DNA of 18,872 nucleotides from JANMAT01 sp031359995 (GCA_031359995.1 JANMAT010000195.1:1-18872), one strand, 5' to 3'; shown: positions 7,837-16,337, numbered from the stretch's first letter. Notes: a model not told the origin generated them from the letters alone. A program made the numbers and translations.

Positions 7837-8766
7837 TCAGTACCCGAGGTCGGGATCGACCAGGCCGATCAGGTCGTCGCCGTCGGCGTAGCGGGCCACG
7901 TTGGCGGTGATGCGCTCGGCCAGCAGCGGGATCGCCATCTCGGGCGTGTTCCCGACGTGCGGCGTGATGATGCAGTTGGGCAGCGACCACAGCGGATGGT
8001 CGTCGGGCAGCGGCTCGGGGTCGGTCACGTCGAGGGCGGCGCCGCCGATGGTGCGCTGCTCCAGGGCGGTCACGAGATCGTCGGTCACGACGTGCTTGCC
8101 CCGGGCCACGTTCACCAGCCACGTGTGCGGCTCCAGCAGGCCGAGCTCGCTGGCCGAGATGATCCCCTCGGTGTCCTGGGTGAGGGCCAGGGCCAGCACC
8201 ACCAGGTCGCTGCCGGGCAGCGCGTCGTGCAGGCGGTCGGCCTCGAGCACGTCGTCGGCGCCCTCCATCTCCTCAGCGCGGTTGCGTACGACGGTGATGT
8301 GGCAGTCGAACGGTTGGAGCAGGCGCAGGAGCGATTCGGTGATGCCTCCGCCACCGACGATCGTGACCCGGGCGCCCTGCAGGTTGGTGCCCCGCGGACC
8401 GGTCCACGACGTCGCCCGGCTGTAGTGGCTCACACCCCGCATGCCGGCCAGGGCCAGCGTGAGGGCCAGCTCGGCCACCGGCTCGGCGTACACGCCCTTC
8501 CCGCACGTCCAGATGCGGTCGTCGTCGATGAGGTGGATGTAGTTCTCCACCCCGGCGTACGGCAGCTGCACCCACTTCACGTGCGGGGCCGTGTCCAGCG
8601 TGGCGGCCAGCTTCATCGGGTCGTTGGCCGAGGCCCACACGAGCGCCTCGGCGTCAGCGAGATCGGTGACGTGCCCCCCGCCGGCGAGGACCGCATCGGT
8701 CATCCAGTCCGGTGCCCCCTCGGGCACGAGGGCGATGCGGGGAGCACTGCGACTACTTGGTGGCAT
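7837..8766 (-). CDS. D-isomer-specific 2-hydroxyacid dehydrogenase family protein
   Basis: This 309-residue protein begins at an ATG with no strong Shine-Dalgarno. It would interconvert a 2-hydroxyacid and a 2-ketoacid with a nicotinamide cofactor. The family catalytic residues are present: Arg222 (NVARGK), Glu251 (DPEPLP) and His270 (ITPHVGN). The Rossmann motif at 137-143 reads VGGGGIT, with Thr where the last glycine of GxGxxG normally stands. The end of the second strand reads VVRNR, basic rather than acidic, which hints at NADP(H) preference (inference). Substrate cannot be deduced. It lies 47 bp downstream of potC on the same strand, so it may be read from the pot operon, but a link with polyamines is not shown. 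Confidence 0.85.
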   Translation of the reverse strand: MPPSSRSAPRIALVPEGAPDWMTDAVLAGGGHVTDLADAEALVWASANDPMKLAATLDTAPHVKWVQLPYAGVENYIHLIDDDRIWTCGKGVYAEPVAELALTLALAGMRGVSHYSRATSWTGPRGTNLQGARVTIVGGGGITESLLRLLQPFDCHITVVRNRAEEMEGADDVLEADRLHDALPGSDLVVLALALTQDTEGIISASELGLLEPHTWLVNVARGKHVVTDDLVTALEQRTIGGAALDVTDPEPLPDDHPLWSLPNCIITPHVGNTPEMAIPLLAERITANVARYADGDDLIGLVDPDLGY

Positions 8767-8813
8767 GGTGCAACGACGTTAGCGCGCCCGCGCCGCCAGC
8801 GGCAGGGGGTACA

Positions 8814-9614
8814 TCAGGACCACGCCCGCTCGCGGCGACGCTGGACCAGCAGGCCGATGCCGGCCAGGAGCACGCTGGCCATCAGCACCAGGGTGCCGAA
8901 CACGTTGATCTGCGGCGGGATGCTCGAACGCTTCTTCAACCAGATGGTGATCGGGAACGTCTGCTTGGTGCCGGCGTTCAGGTAGGTGATGGTGAAGTCG
9001 TCCAGGCTCAGGGCGAACGTGAGCAGGGCGGCGGCGAAGATGCCGGGGGCGATGAGCGGCAAGGTCACCTTGCGGAACGTGCGCGCCGGCGTGGCCCCCA
9101 GGTCGGCGGCCGCCTCCTCCAGGCTCCAGTTGAAGCCCCGGATCCGGGCCTTCATGGTGGTGGCCACGTAGCTGATGCTGAACATCACGTGGGCGATCAG
9201 AATGGTCCAGAAGCCCAGGGAGATGAACCCGCTGGCCGACACGAACAGGGTGAGCAGCGAAAAGCCGAGCACCACCTCGGGCATGGTGAGCGGCAGCACC
9301 AGCAGCATGTTCACCGGGCCCTTGCCCTTGAACCTGTACTTCACCAACGCCATCGCCATGGCGGTGCCCAGGATGGTGGAGATCAGGGTGGCCAGCGCGG
9401 CGATCTTCAGGCTGAGCTTGAACCCGCTGAACAGATCGGGGTCCTCGTTCCAGCCCGTCCACGCGTCGAAGCTGAAGTGGCCCCACTGGTAGTTGTAACG
9501 ACCGGGCGGCGAGTTGAACGAGAAGATGACGATGACGACGATCGGCACGAACAAGTAGGTCAGAGCCAGCACCGACCAGATCGTCAGCAACGACGGCCGC
9601 TTGCGAGCGCTCAC
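8814..9614 (-). CDS. potC: Spermidine/putrescine-type ABC transporter permease (PotC)
   Basis: This is a 266-residue inner-membrane permease. The start is GTG at 9614; its GTGA overlaps the stop of potB by 4 bp, a sign of translational coupling. An upstream extension of the same frame lies inside potB and is not coding. Hydrophobic segments occur near 10-32, 67-90, 101-124, 134-153, 190-208 and 240-258, matching six helices. The EAA loop that docks onto the ATPase is complete at 167-192 (EEAAADLGATP, then FRKVTLPLIAPGI). PotC pairs with PotB to form the channel. The family assignment is strong; whether putrescine, spermidine or another cation is carried is inferred from neighbours. Confidence 0.92.
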   Translation of the reverse strand: MSARKRPSLLTIWSVLALTYLFVPIVVIVIFSFNSPPGRYNYQWGHFSFDAWTGWNEDPDLFSGFKLSLKIAALATLISTILGTAMAMALVKYRFKGKGPVNMLLVLPLTMPEVVLGFSLLTLFVSASGFISLGFWTILIAHVMFSISYVATTMKARIRGFNWSLEEAAADLGATPARTFRKVTLPLIAPGIFAAALLTFALSLDDFTITYLNAGTKQTFPITIWLKKRSSIPPQINVFGTLVLMASVLLAGIGLLVQRRRERAWS

Positions 9615-10471
9615 ATCAGGTCCTCCGTGCCGAGCAACCGGGCGTAGGTGAGCACGCCCAGCAGGATGAGCGCCATGAGCACGAAGCTGATGGCCGAGTC
9701 CTTCGGCTGGAACGCTTCCTTCGAGAACGTCTCCGACACGATCTGGGCGATCATGCGCGTCTTGTCGGAGCCGAGCAACTCGGAGTTGATGAAGTCGCCG
9801 CACGCCGGGATGAACGTGAGCAGGCTGCCGGCGAACACGCCGGGCAACGACAGCGGCAGCGTCACCTTGCGGAACGTGCGCCGTCCGTCGGCGTACAGGT
9901 CGGGGCCGGCCTCGAGCAGCCGCCGGTCGACCTTCTCCAGGCTGACGTAGATCGGCAGCACCATGAACGGCAGGAAGTTGTAGACGAGTGCGCCCACCAC
10001 CGCCGGGGCCCGACCGAGGATCTCGCCCTCGGAGCTGACCAGGCCGATGGCACTGAGCAGGCCGACCAGGTGCAGCCTCTTGATGATGCCCACCACCGGG
10101 CCGTTGCCGAACAGCAGGATCTTCCACGACAGCGTGCGGATGAGGTACGTGGTGAAGAACGGCAGCACCACCAGCGACAGCAGCACGTTCTTGAACTTCC
10201 CCCCCTTCATGGCAATGAAGTAGGCCAGCGGGTACCCGATGAGGATGGCGATGAGCGTGGCCGCCAGCGCGTAGGTGAACGTGCGCAGCAGCGTCTCGCT
10301 GTTGCGGCTGAAGACCCACCCGTAGTTGCTCGCCCCGCCCCGCAGCAGCGAGCGGCGAAACAGCGTGATCATCGGGATGACGAAGAAGACGGCCAGCCAG
10401 ATCAGGCCGGGACCCAACAACAACCACGGGATGTACCACGGGGCCCGACGCCCCTCGTCACTGGCGGCCAT
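9611..10471 (-). CDS. potB: Spermidine/putrescine-type ABC transporter permease (PotB)
   Basis: This 286-residue permease starts at an ATG preceded by a strong GGAGGAG (10474-10480) in the 12-bp gap after potD. Hydrophobic segments lie near 14-36, 65-88, 96-117, 155-177, 207-226 and 260-281. The EAA loop at 187-212 reads EAGPDLYADG then FRKVTLPLSLPG, close to the consensus. It sits between potD and potC in the operon potA-potD-potB-potC and would form the heteromeric membrane channel with PotC. Membership of the PotB/PotH permease group is clear; the transported substrate is inferred. Confidence 0.92.
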   Translation of the reverse strand: MAASDEGRRAPWYIPWLLLGPGLIWLAVFFVIPMITLFRRSLLRGGASNYGWVFSRNSETLLRTFTYALAATLIAILIGYPLAYFIAMKGGKFKNVLLSLVVLPFFTTYLIRTLSWKILLFGNGPVVGIIKRLHLVGLLSAIGLVSSEGEILGRAPAVVGALVYNFLPFMVLPIYVSLEKVDRRLLEAGPDLYADGRRTFRKVTLPLSLPGVFAGSLLTFIPACGDFINSELLGSDKTRMIAQIVSETFSKEAFQPKDSAISFVLMALILLGVLTYARLLGTEDLM

Positions 10472-10483
10472 CGCTCCTCCGCC

Positions 10484-11602
10484 TCAGAGCTTGGTGGCTT
10501 CGTCGTAGGCGTTCTCGAGCTCGGTGGCCTGCGCCTCGGTCATCTGGGCGAACTCGTAGATCTTCGGCTCGGCCGGCGGGTTGATCAGCGGGTTCTTGGC
10601 CGCGTCAGGAGTCATCTTCTCGGCGGCGCCCTTCACCGGCGACACGTACTGGATGGTCTCGAACAGCGCGCCCGATACGGCCGGATCGTAGAAGTGGTTG
10701 ATCAGCTTCTCGGCGCCGGCCTTGTTCTTGGCGCCCTTCGGTATGACGAAGGTGTCCACGAAGTTCATGGCGCCTTCCTTCGGCAGCACCCACTTCAGGT
10801 CGGGGTGCTCCTTGGCGATGGACGCCACGTCGCCCGACCACGCCACCGCGGCGTACACGTCGCCGAGGCCGAGATCCTCGATGTAGCTGTTGCCCTTGAT
10901 CGCCCGGAACTGGCCCTCGTCACGGGCCTTGCCGATCTCGGCGATGGCCTTCTTGGCCGCCTCCAGGTTGACCTTCGAGGGGTCGTCGCCGTTGGCCAGC
11001 ATGAACAGGCCGCCGCAGTCGCGCACCTCGTCGAGCAGGGTGACCCGGCCCTTCAGCTTGGGGTCGAGCAGCTGCTTGACGCTGGTGATCTCGAAGCCGA
11101 CCTTCTCGGGGTAGTAGGCGATGCCGACCTGACCGATGGCGTACGGCAGCGACTTCTTGCGGCCGGCGTCGAAGCTCGGGTTGGCCTGGTCGTCGATCAC
11201 GTTGGCCTTGTTGGGGATGTTGGCCTCGTCGAACTCCTCGGCCCAACCGTTGGTGATCCAGCGGCTCACCATCCACGACGTGAGCACCGTGAGGTCGTAG
11301 CCGATGTAGGCGCCCTTGTCGAGCTGACCCTTGTTCTTCTCGGTGAAGTCGGCGTTGCCGTCGACGGCGACCTTGTAGTTGACCTTGATGCCGGTCTTGT
11401 CGGTGAACCCCTTGAGGGTGGCGCCCTTGGCCGGTGCTTTGTCGTCCTCGATGTACAGGGGCCAGTTGGCGAAGTTCACGGTGCCACCGCCGCTGCCGCT
11501 GCCGCTGCTGGCACCGCAGGCGGCGAGGAAGGCGGGGCCGCCGATGGCGGCGGCGCCGGCCCCGAACAAGAAGTGGCGACGGCTGAACGAAGGCTGGGTC
11601 AT
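10484..11602 (-). CDS. potD: Polyamine ABC transporter substrate-binding lipoprotein (PotD-like), Tat signal
   Basis: This 372-residue binding protein captures substrate outside the membrane and delivers it to PotB/PotC. The start ATG follows a good AGGAGA (about 11610-11615). The N-terminus has a twin-arginine motif (SRRHFLFG, Arg8-Arg9), a hydrophobic stretch and a lipobox FLAAC with lipidation at Cys29. A Ser/Gly-rich linker follows. The mature part has the PotD/PotF features VNFANWPLYI near the start, LPYAIGQVGIAYY mid-protein, and GDVYAAVAWSGD, where acidic residues of the polyamine site usually lie. Export by the Tat route implies folding before transport. A 90-bp gap separates it from potA. 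Exact ligand (putrescine, spermidine or related) cannot be read from the sequence. Confidence 0.92.
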   Translation of the reverse strand: MTQPSFSRRHFLFGAGAAAIGGPAFLAACGASSGSGSGGGTVNFANWPLYIEDDKAPAKGATLKGFTDKTGIKVNYKVAVDGNADFTEKNKGQLDKGAYIGYDLTVLTSWMVSRWITNGWAEEFDEANIPNKANVIDDQANPSFDAGRKKSLPYAIGQVGIAYYPEKVGFEITSVKQLLDPKLKGRVTLLDEVRDCGGLFMLANGDDPSKVNLEAAKKAIAEIGKARDEGQFRAIKGNSYIEDLGLGDVYAAVAWSGDVASIAKEHPDLKWVLPKEGAMNFVDTFVIPKGAKNKAGAEKLINHFYDPAVSGALFETIQYVSPVKGAAEKMTPDAAKNPLINPPAEPKIYEFAQMTEAQATELENAYDEATKL

Positions 11603-11692
11603 GGCGTTCTCTCCTGGGCTGAGAAAGGGTGCTGCCGATGCTGCGTGGTGGTTAGGGTTGGGTCTGATGCGGACGCCTCAGCGGTGGTGGCG

Positions 11693-12832
11693 CTAGAGCG
11701 AGGCTTCCACTTCGTCGACGTCGGTGGTGGTGGCACCGACGATGGTGCTCTGCTCGGCGAGCAGGTAGACGCAGCCGGGGCTCCACGTGATCCACAGGTG
11801 GTCGCCGGGCTGCACGTGAGCGTCGTCGGCCTCGAGCTCGGCGATGAGCTCGGTGCCGTCGGTGGTCTTCACGATGACCTTGCTGGACGCGCCCTGGAAG
11901 ATGGTCTCGGTGACCACGCCTTCCAGCTTCGCCGACGTGGGCGGCTCGTTGGCGGTCAGCTGCAGCCGCTCGGGACGCACCATGGCGGTGACCCGGCGGT
12001 CGGCGGCGAAGTGGGCGTGGTCGGTGGCCACGTTCACCAGCGCGCCGGCGGCGAGCTGGGCGGTGACGAACCCGTCGCCGCTGGACACCACGGTGGCCGG
12101 CAGCAGGTTGGCCGAACCGATGAAGCCGGCCACGAACACCGACGCCGGCTGGTCGTAGATCTCCTGGGGCGTGCCCAGTTGCTCGATGCGCCCGTTCGTC
12201 ATGACCGCGATGCGGTCCGACATGGTGAGCGCTTCGTCCTGGTCGTGGGTGACGAAGATGAAGGTGATGCCCACCTCGCGCTGGATGCGCTTCAGCTCGA
12301 GCTGCATGGCCTGGCGCAGCTTCAGGTCGAGGGCGCCGAGGGGTTCGTCGAGCAGCAGCACCGACGGGCGGTTCACCAGCGCTCGGGCCAGGGCGACGCG
12401 CTGCTGCTGGCCGCCCGACAGCTGCGACGGCTTGCGCTTGGCGAAGTCGCTCAGGCGCACGATGGCCAGCATCGCGTCGACCTGCGGACCGAGTTCGGCC
12501 TCGGAGACCTTGCGGCTGCGGGGCCCGAAGGCGACGTTGTCCCAGACGCTCATGTGCGGGAACAGCGCGTACTGCTGGAACACGGTGTTGACGTCACGCT
12601 TGTAGGGCGGCACGCCGGCGACCTCGGCGCCGGAGATGATCACCGAGCCCTCGTCGGGCTGCTCGAACCCGGCCAGCATGCGCAACGTGGTGGTCTTGCC
12701 GCAGCCCGACGGACCGAGCAGCGACAGGAACTCACCCGGCCGGACCTCGAGGTCGATGTGATCCACGGCGACCATCGTGCCGAAGCGCTTGGTGACGCCC
12801 GACAGCTTGACCGCACCCCGGTCGTTGTTCAT
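11693..12832 (-). CDS. potA: Spermidine/putrescine ABC transporter ATP-binding protein (PotA)
   Basis: The start is placed at the ATG giving MNNDRGAVKL (379 residues), preceded by GGGGGAG about 10 nt upstream. The frame stays open for 46 more codons, but that part is low-complexity Arg-rich and reaches into the regulatory region. ATPase motifs: Walker A 40-48 (GPSGCGKTT), Q-loop Gln86, signature 138-145 (LSGGQQQR), Walker B 158-164 (VLLLDEP), D-loop GALD, and switch His196 (THDQDE). Residues about 235-365 form the regulatory TOBE-type domain typical of PotA. It energises import through PotB/PotC and is the first gene of the operon, transcribed divergently from patD. Confidence 0.93.
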   Translation of the reverse strand: MNNDRGAVKLSGVTKRFGTMVAVDHIDLEVRPGEFLSLLGPSGCGKTTTLRMLAGFEQPDEGSVIISGAEVAGVPPYKRDVNTVFQQYALFPHMSVWDNVAFGPRSRKVSEAELGPQVDAMLAIVRLSDFAKRKPSQLSGGQQQRVALARALVNRPSVLLLDEPLGALDLKLRQAMQLELKRIQREVGITFIFVTHDQDEALTMSDRIAVMTNGRIEQLGTPQEIYDQPASVFVAGFIGSANLLPATVVSSGDGFVTAQLAAGALVNVATDHAHFAADRRVTAMVRPERLQLTANEPPTSAKLEGVVTETIFQGASSKVIVKTTDGTELIAELEADDAHVQPGDHLWITWSPGCVYLLAEQSTIVGATTTDVDEVEASL

Positions 12833-13082
12833 CGGCGCGAATCTCCCCCGAGAGCTCCGGAGCGGGGAGCGACGAGTGGTGTGGCGTCGGCCGATCCGGG
12901 TCGGTGCATCGGCGTCATCATCGCACAGCCGTCCGGGGTCACCCCGGCATCGCGCCGGAAAGCTTTGCAAGGGATTCCATCGTGAACGGAGTGTTCCGAA
13001 ACGGATTCCCTTGCCTTACACCGCCTGGGCGGGTCAAGATCGTCGCGCCGACCGTGCCAGTTGACCGCCAGGAGGTCACGAG
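12833..13082. promoter_or_regulatory. Divergent potA/patD control region with three dyad symmetries
   Basis: These 250 bp separate the two starts. Three dyads are visible: GCCGAT...ATCGGC (12890-12895 and 12908-12913); the odd palindrome CCGGGGT-C-ACCCCGG (12933-12947); and a long imperfect dyad with arms at 12967-12978 (GCAAGGGATTCC) and 13003-13014 (GGATTCCCTTGC), matching at 11 of 12 positions. TTGCCT at 13011 with CAAGAT at 13035 is a weak candidate promoter for patD. AGGAGGT at 13070-13076 is the patD ribosome binding site. Either local Lrp/AsnC regulator could bind here; this is inference. Confidence 0.55.
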
Positions 13083-14528
13083 ATGTCCGACCCGCAGACC
13101 TTCTCCGACAAGGGCAACTTCATCGACGGGAAGTGGGTGCGCTCCGTGGACGGGCGCACCGACTCCGTGGTCGATCCGGCCACCGGGGCCGTCATCGCCA
13201 AGGTCACGTCGTCGGCCAAGGCCGACGTCGACAAGGCGGTGAAGGCGGCGGCCAAGGCGTTCGAGTCGTGGGGCACCGCGTCGCCGGCCACCCGCGCCGC
13301 CGCGCTCAACAAGTTCGCCGACGCCATCGAGACCAACGCCGACACCCTCATCGCGCTCGAGAGCGCCAACGTGGGCAAGCCGCTCGGCATCGTGCCGCCC
13401 GAGATCGAGTTCATGGTCGACAACCTGCGGTTCTTCGCCGCCGGCTCCCGCACGATGATGACCCAGGCTCCGGGCGAGTACCTGAGCGGCTACACGTCGA
13501 TGCTGCGGCGCGAGCCGCTGGGCGTCGCCGCCCTGATCGCGCCGTGGAACTACCCGATGATGATGGCGGGCTGGAAGGTCGGGCCTGCGCTCGCCGCCGG
13601 CAACACCATCGTCCTCAAGCCCAGCGAGCTCACGCCCCTCACCGCGCTCTACCTCGCGGAGCTCGCGGGCGACATCTTCCCGGCCGGCGTGTTCAACGTG
13701 GTCACCGGCGACGGCGAGAACTGTGGCGCCGCGCTGGTGAGCAACCCGAAGGTCGCCATCGTATCGCTCACCGGTGAGGTCACCACCGGCAAGATCATCA
13801 TGAAGGCCGCCGCCGACAGCCTCAAGCGCGTCCACCTGGAGCTCGGCGGCAAGGCACCGGTCGTCGTGTTCGACGACGCGGACATCGACGCCGTCATCGC
13901 CGGCGTGCGCGCCTTCGGCTACTGGAACTCGGGCCAGGACTGCACCGCGGCCACCCGCGTGCTGGCCGGCCCGAAGGTCCACGACAAGCTCGTCAACGGG
14001 CTGGCCAAGGCGGCCAAGAGCATCAAGATGGGCGACCCGGGTGGCAAGGGTGTGGAGCTCGGCCCGGTCGTGTCGAAGGAACAGCTCAAGCGCGTCGACG
14101 GCTTCGTGAGGCGGGCGGTGAAGGCCGGCGCCGAGGTCGTCGCCGGCGGCGCCATCGCCGACCGCAAGGGCTTCTACTTCCAGCCCACCGTCGTGGCCGG
14201 CGCCAAGCAGACGTCGGAGATCATCCAGCGCGAGGTGTTCGGTCCCGTCGTCACCGTGCAGCGCTTCACCGACGAGGCCGAGGCCATCGCGTGGGCCAAC
14301 GGCGTCGACTACGGCCTGGCCGCCAGCGTGTGGACCCAGAACATCGGCCGCGCCCTGCGGGTGGCCAACGCGCTGCAGTTCGGCGAGGTGTGGGTCAACG
14401 ACCACGGCCCGCTCGTGTCCGAGATGCCCCATGGCGGCTTCAAGCAGTCGGGCGTCGGCAAGGACCTGTCGGTCTACGCCATCGAGGCCTACACCGAGCT
14501 GAAGCACATCATGATCAAGACCAGCTGA
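13083..14528 (+). CDS. patD: Gamma-aminobutyraldehyde dehydrogenase (aldehyde dehydrogenase superfamily)
   Basis: This 481-residue NAD(P)-dependent aldehyde dehydrogenase would oxidise 4-aminobutanal to 4-aminobutyrate (GABA). The start ATG follows AGGAGGT by 6 nt. Key residues are Asn156 (APWNYP), Lys179 (VLKPSE), general base Glu253 (LELGGKAP), nucleophile Cys287 (NSGQDCTAATR) and Glu384 (REVFGP). The stretches FRFFA-like (RFFAAGS), GEYLSGYTSM, GQDCTAA and LVSEMPHGG closely follow E. coli PatD (YdcW) as I recall it, making this more specific than a generic betaine-aldehyde enzyme. The glycine-rich motif reads LTGE instead of the commoner LTGS. It diverges from the pot operon and is followed after 16 bp by an Lrp/AsnC gene. 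Related omega-aminoaldehydes remain possible substrates. Confidence 0.9.
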   Translation: MSDPQTFSDKGNFIDGKWVRSVDGRTDSVVDPATGAVIAKVTSSAKADVDKAVKAAAKAFESWGTASPATRAAALNKFADAIETNADTLIALESANVGKPLGIVPPEIEFMVDNLRFFAAGSRTMMTQAPGEYLSGYTSMLRREPLGVAALIAPWNYPMMMAGWKVGPALAAGNTIVLKPSELTPLTALYLAELAGDIFPAGVFNVVTGDGENCGAALVSNPKVAIVSLTGEVTTGKIIMKAAADSLKRVHLELGGKAPVVVFDDADIDAVIAGVRAFGYWNSGQDCTAATRVLAGPKVHDKLVNGLAKAAKSIKMGDPGGKGVELGPVVSKEQLKRVDGFVRRAVKAGAEVVAGGAIADRKGFYFQPTVVAGAKQTSEIIQREVFGPVVTVQRFTDEAEAIAWANGVDYGLAASVWTQNIGRALRVANALQFGEVWVNDHGPLVSEMPHGGFKQSGVGKDLSVYAIEAYTELKHIMIKTS

Positions 14529-14544
14529 CCGGCCCGTCCCGGCC

Positions 14545-15000
14545 ATGGCCCGTGCCCCCCACCTCGACGACATCGATCTCGCCATCATCGAGCAGTTGCA
14601 GCAGGACGGTCGTCTCCCGTACACCAAGCTCGGCGCCGCCGTCGGCCTGTCCGAGGCCGCGGTGCGCCAGCGCGTCCAGCGTCTGCTCGACCTGAACGTC
14701 ATGCAGGTCGTGGCCGTGACCGACCCGCTGTCGCTCGGCCGACGGCGCGTGGCCATGGTGGGCCTGAAGGTGGAGGGCGACGTCGTCGAGGCGGCCGAGA
14801 AGGTCGGTGCCCTCGAAGGCGTCGAGTACGTCGTGATCACCGCGGGCAGCTTCGACATCCTCGCCGAGGTCGTGGCGGCCGACGACGACGCGCTGCTCGC
14901 GCTGAACCGGCGCATCCGCGCGGTGCCCGGTGTGCGCAGCACCGAGAGCTTCATCTACCTGCGCCTGGCCAAGCAGACGTTCTCCTGGGGGGCACGATGA
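14545..15000 (+). CDS. Lrp/AsnC family transcriptional regulator
   Basis: This 151-residue regulator has an N-terminal helix-turn-helix (about 7-58; DDIDLAIIEQL, then LGAAVGLSEAAVRQRVQRL) and a C-terminal RAM ligand-binding domain (about 66-145), with the effector-loop pattern TAGSFDIL. It lies between patD (16 bp upstream) and the aminotransferase gene, whose ATG overlaps its stop in ATGA. It is therefore probably co-transcribed with the catabolic genes and senses an amino acid or related molecule in the pathway. A role as local activator or repressor of the pot/pat genes is inferred from position. It has no visible Shine-Dalgarno. It is distinct in sequence from the second Lrp/AsnC protein at 16338. 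Confidence 0.92.
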   Translation: MARAPHLDDIDLAIIEQLQQDGRLPYTKLGAAVGLSEAAVRQRVQRLLDLNVMQVVAVTDPLSLGRRRVAMVGLKVEGDVVEAAEKVGALEGVEYVVITAGSFDILAEVVAADDDALLALNRRIRAVPGVRSTESFIYLRLAKQTFSWGAR

Positions 15001-16334
15001 AGGACTCACCGCTCTGGGGCCACTTCACGCGCCTGTCGGCCACCACGCCGCGCATCGTGCGGGGCGAGGGCGCCTACGTGTACGACGACCACGGCAAGCG
15101 CTACCTCGACGGGCTCTCGGGGTTGTTCACGGTGCAGGTCGGCCACGGCCGCAAGGAGCTCGCCGAGGCCGCGGCCCGCCAGTCCGAGACACTCGCGTAC
15201 TTCCCGATCTGGGGCTACGAGACCGAGCCGGCGGTGCAGCTGGCACAGCGGCTCGTCGACCTGGCCGACCACGCGCCGCTCACCCGGGCGTTCTTCACCG
15301 CGTCGGGGTCCGAGGCGGTGGAGTCGGCGTGGAAGCTGGCCCGCCAGTACTTCCGGGCCCGCGGCGAGCACCTGCGCCACAAGGTCATCAGCCGCCAGTA
15401 CACGTACCACGGCACGTCGCTCGGCGCGCTCTCCATAACCGGCGTGCCCGCCATCCGCGCCCCGTTCGAACCGCTCGTGCCCGGCGCCATCAAGGTGCAG
15501 AACACCAACCGCTACCGGTGCCACGACTGCTCGCGTCTCGACGCGTGCACGTTGCGCTGCGCCGACGACATCGCACTGCGCATGGAGATGGAGGGCCCCG
15601 AGACGGTGGCCGCTGTGTTCCTGGAGCCGGTGCAGAACACCGGCGGCGCCCTGGTGCCGCCGCCCGGCTACTTCGAGCGCGTGCGCGAGATCTGCGACCG
15701 CTACGGCGTGATCCTGGTGAGCGACGAGGTGATCTGCGCGTTCGGCCGGCTCGGTCACTGGTACGGCTCGCAGCGGTACGGGTACGCGCCCGACATCATC
15801 ACCTTCGCCAAGGGCGTCACGTCGGGATACGCGCCCATGGGCGGCATGCTCGTGGCCGACCACCTGGCCGAGCCGTTCCTGGAGGATCCGTCGGTGTTCC
15901 TGCACGGCCACACCTTCGGCGGGCACCCCGTGTCGGCCGCGGTGGCGCTGGCCAACATCGACCTCATGGAGCGCGACGATCTGCTCGGCAACGTGCGTCG
16001 ACATGAAGACCACTTCGGTGCCGTGCTCGAGGGCCTGCGCGACATCCCGATCGTGGGCGACGTGCGCGGTGCCGGCTACTTCCGCGTGGTCGAGCTCGTG
16101 AAGGATCAGGCGACGAAGCAGACCTTCGACGACGCCGAGTGCGAGTGGTTGTTGCGGGGCGAGCTCTCCCCCGCCCTGTTCGAGGCCGGCCTCATCTGCC
16201 GGGCCGACGACCGCGCCGACCCGGTGCTCGTGCTGTCGCCACCGCTCGTGTGCGGCCCCGACGAGCTCACCTTCATCGGCGACACGCTGCGCGCCGCGCT
16301 CACCCACGCGGCCGACGCCTACCGCCGGCGCTGA
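14997..16334 (+). CDS. Class III (omega) aminotransferase, probably putrescine:pyruvate type
   Basis: This 445-residue PLP enzyme is translationally coupled to the regulator by an ATGA overlap. Fold-type I features: SGSEAVESA at 103-111 (phosphate binding), YHG at 137-139 stacking on PLP, Asp243 in SDEVICAFGR, Lys272 in TFAKGVTSGYAPMG as Schiff-base lysine, and HTFGGHP at 305-311. Between about 172 and 188 is a cysteine group C-x2-C-x5-C-x3-C (175, 178, 184, 188). Beside patD and the polyamine importer, the likely reaction is transfer of an amino group from putrescine to pyruvate, giving 4-aminobutanal and alanine (as in SpuC-type enzymes). The acceptor is inferred mainly from the nearby alanine dehydrogenase. 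Other omega-amino donors, such as beta-alanine or GABA, cannot be excluded. Confidence 0.88.
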   Translation: MKDSPLWGHFTRLSATTPRIVRGEGAYVYDDHGKRYLDGLSGLFTVQVGHGRKELAEAAARQSETLAYFPIWGYETEPAVQLAQRLVDLADHAPLTRAFFTASGSEAVESAWKLARQYFRARGEHLRHKVISRQYTYHGTSLGALSITGVPAIRAPFEPLVPGAIKVQNTNRYRCHDCSRLDACTLRCADDIALRMEMEGPETVAAVFLEPVQNTGGALVPPPGYFERVREICDRYGVILVSDEVICAFGRLGHWYGSQRYGYAPDIITFAKGVTSGYAPMGGMLVADHLAEPFLEDPSVFLHGHTFGGHPVSAAVALANIDLMERDDLLGNVRRHEDHFGAVLEGLRDIPIVGDVRGAGYFRVVELVKDQATKQTFDDAECEWLLRGELSPALFEAGLICRADDRADPVLVLSPPLVCGPDELTFIGDTLRAALTHAADAYRRR

Positions 16335-16337
16335 GCG

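Noticed and set aside
9615..10439. Continuous frame joining potC to an upstream reading, suggesting a fusion protein
   Set aside because: The upstream part is an out-of-frame reading of potB; the GTG at 9614 gives a standard PotC.
12833..12970. N-terminal extension of PotA by 46 residues
   Set aside because: The extension is Arg-rich with no homology pattern; the downstream ATG has a good ribosome binding site and gives the normal PotA N-terminus.
10070..12985. Very long plus-strand frame (971 codons) opposite potB, potD and potA
   Set aside because: It mirrors three well-recognised transporter genes and is rich in Gly, His, Leu and Val without domains; typical antisense openness of high-GC DNA.
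12939..14954. Long minus-strand frame opposite patD
   Set aside because: The plus strand encodes an unmistakable aldehyde dehydrogenase; the antisense product has no motif.
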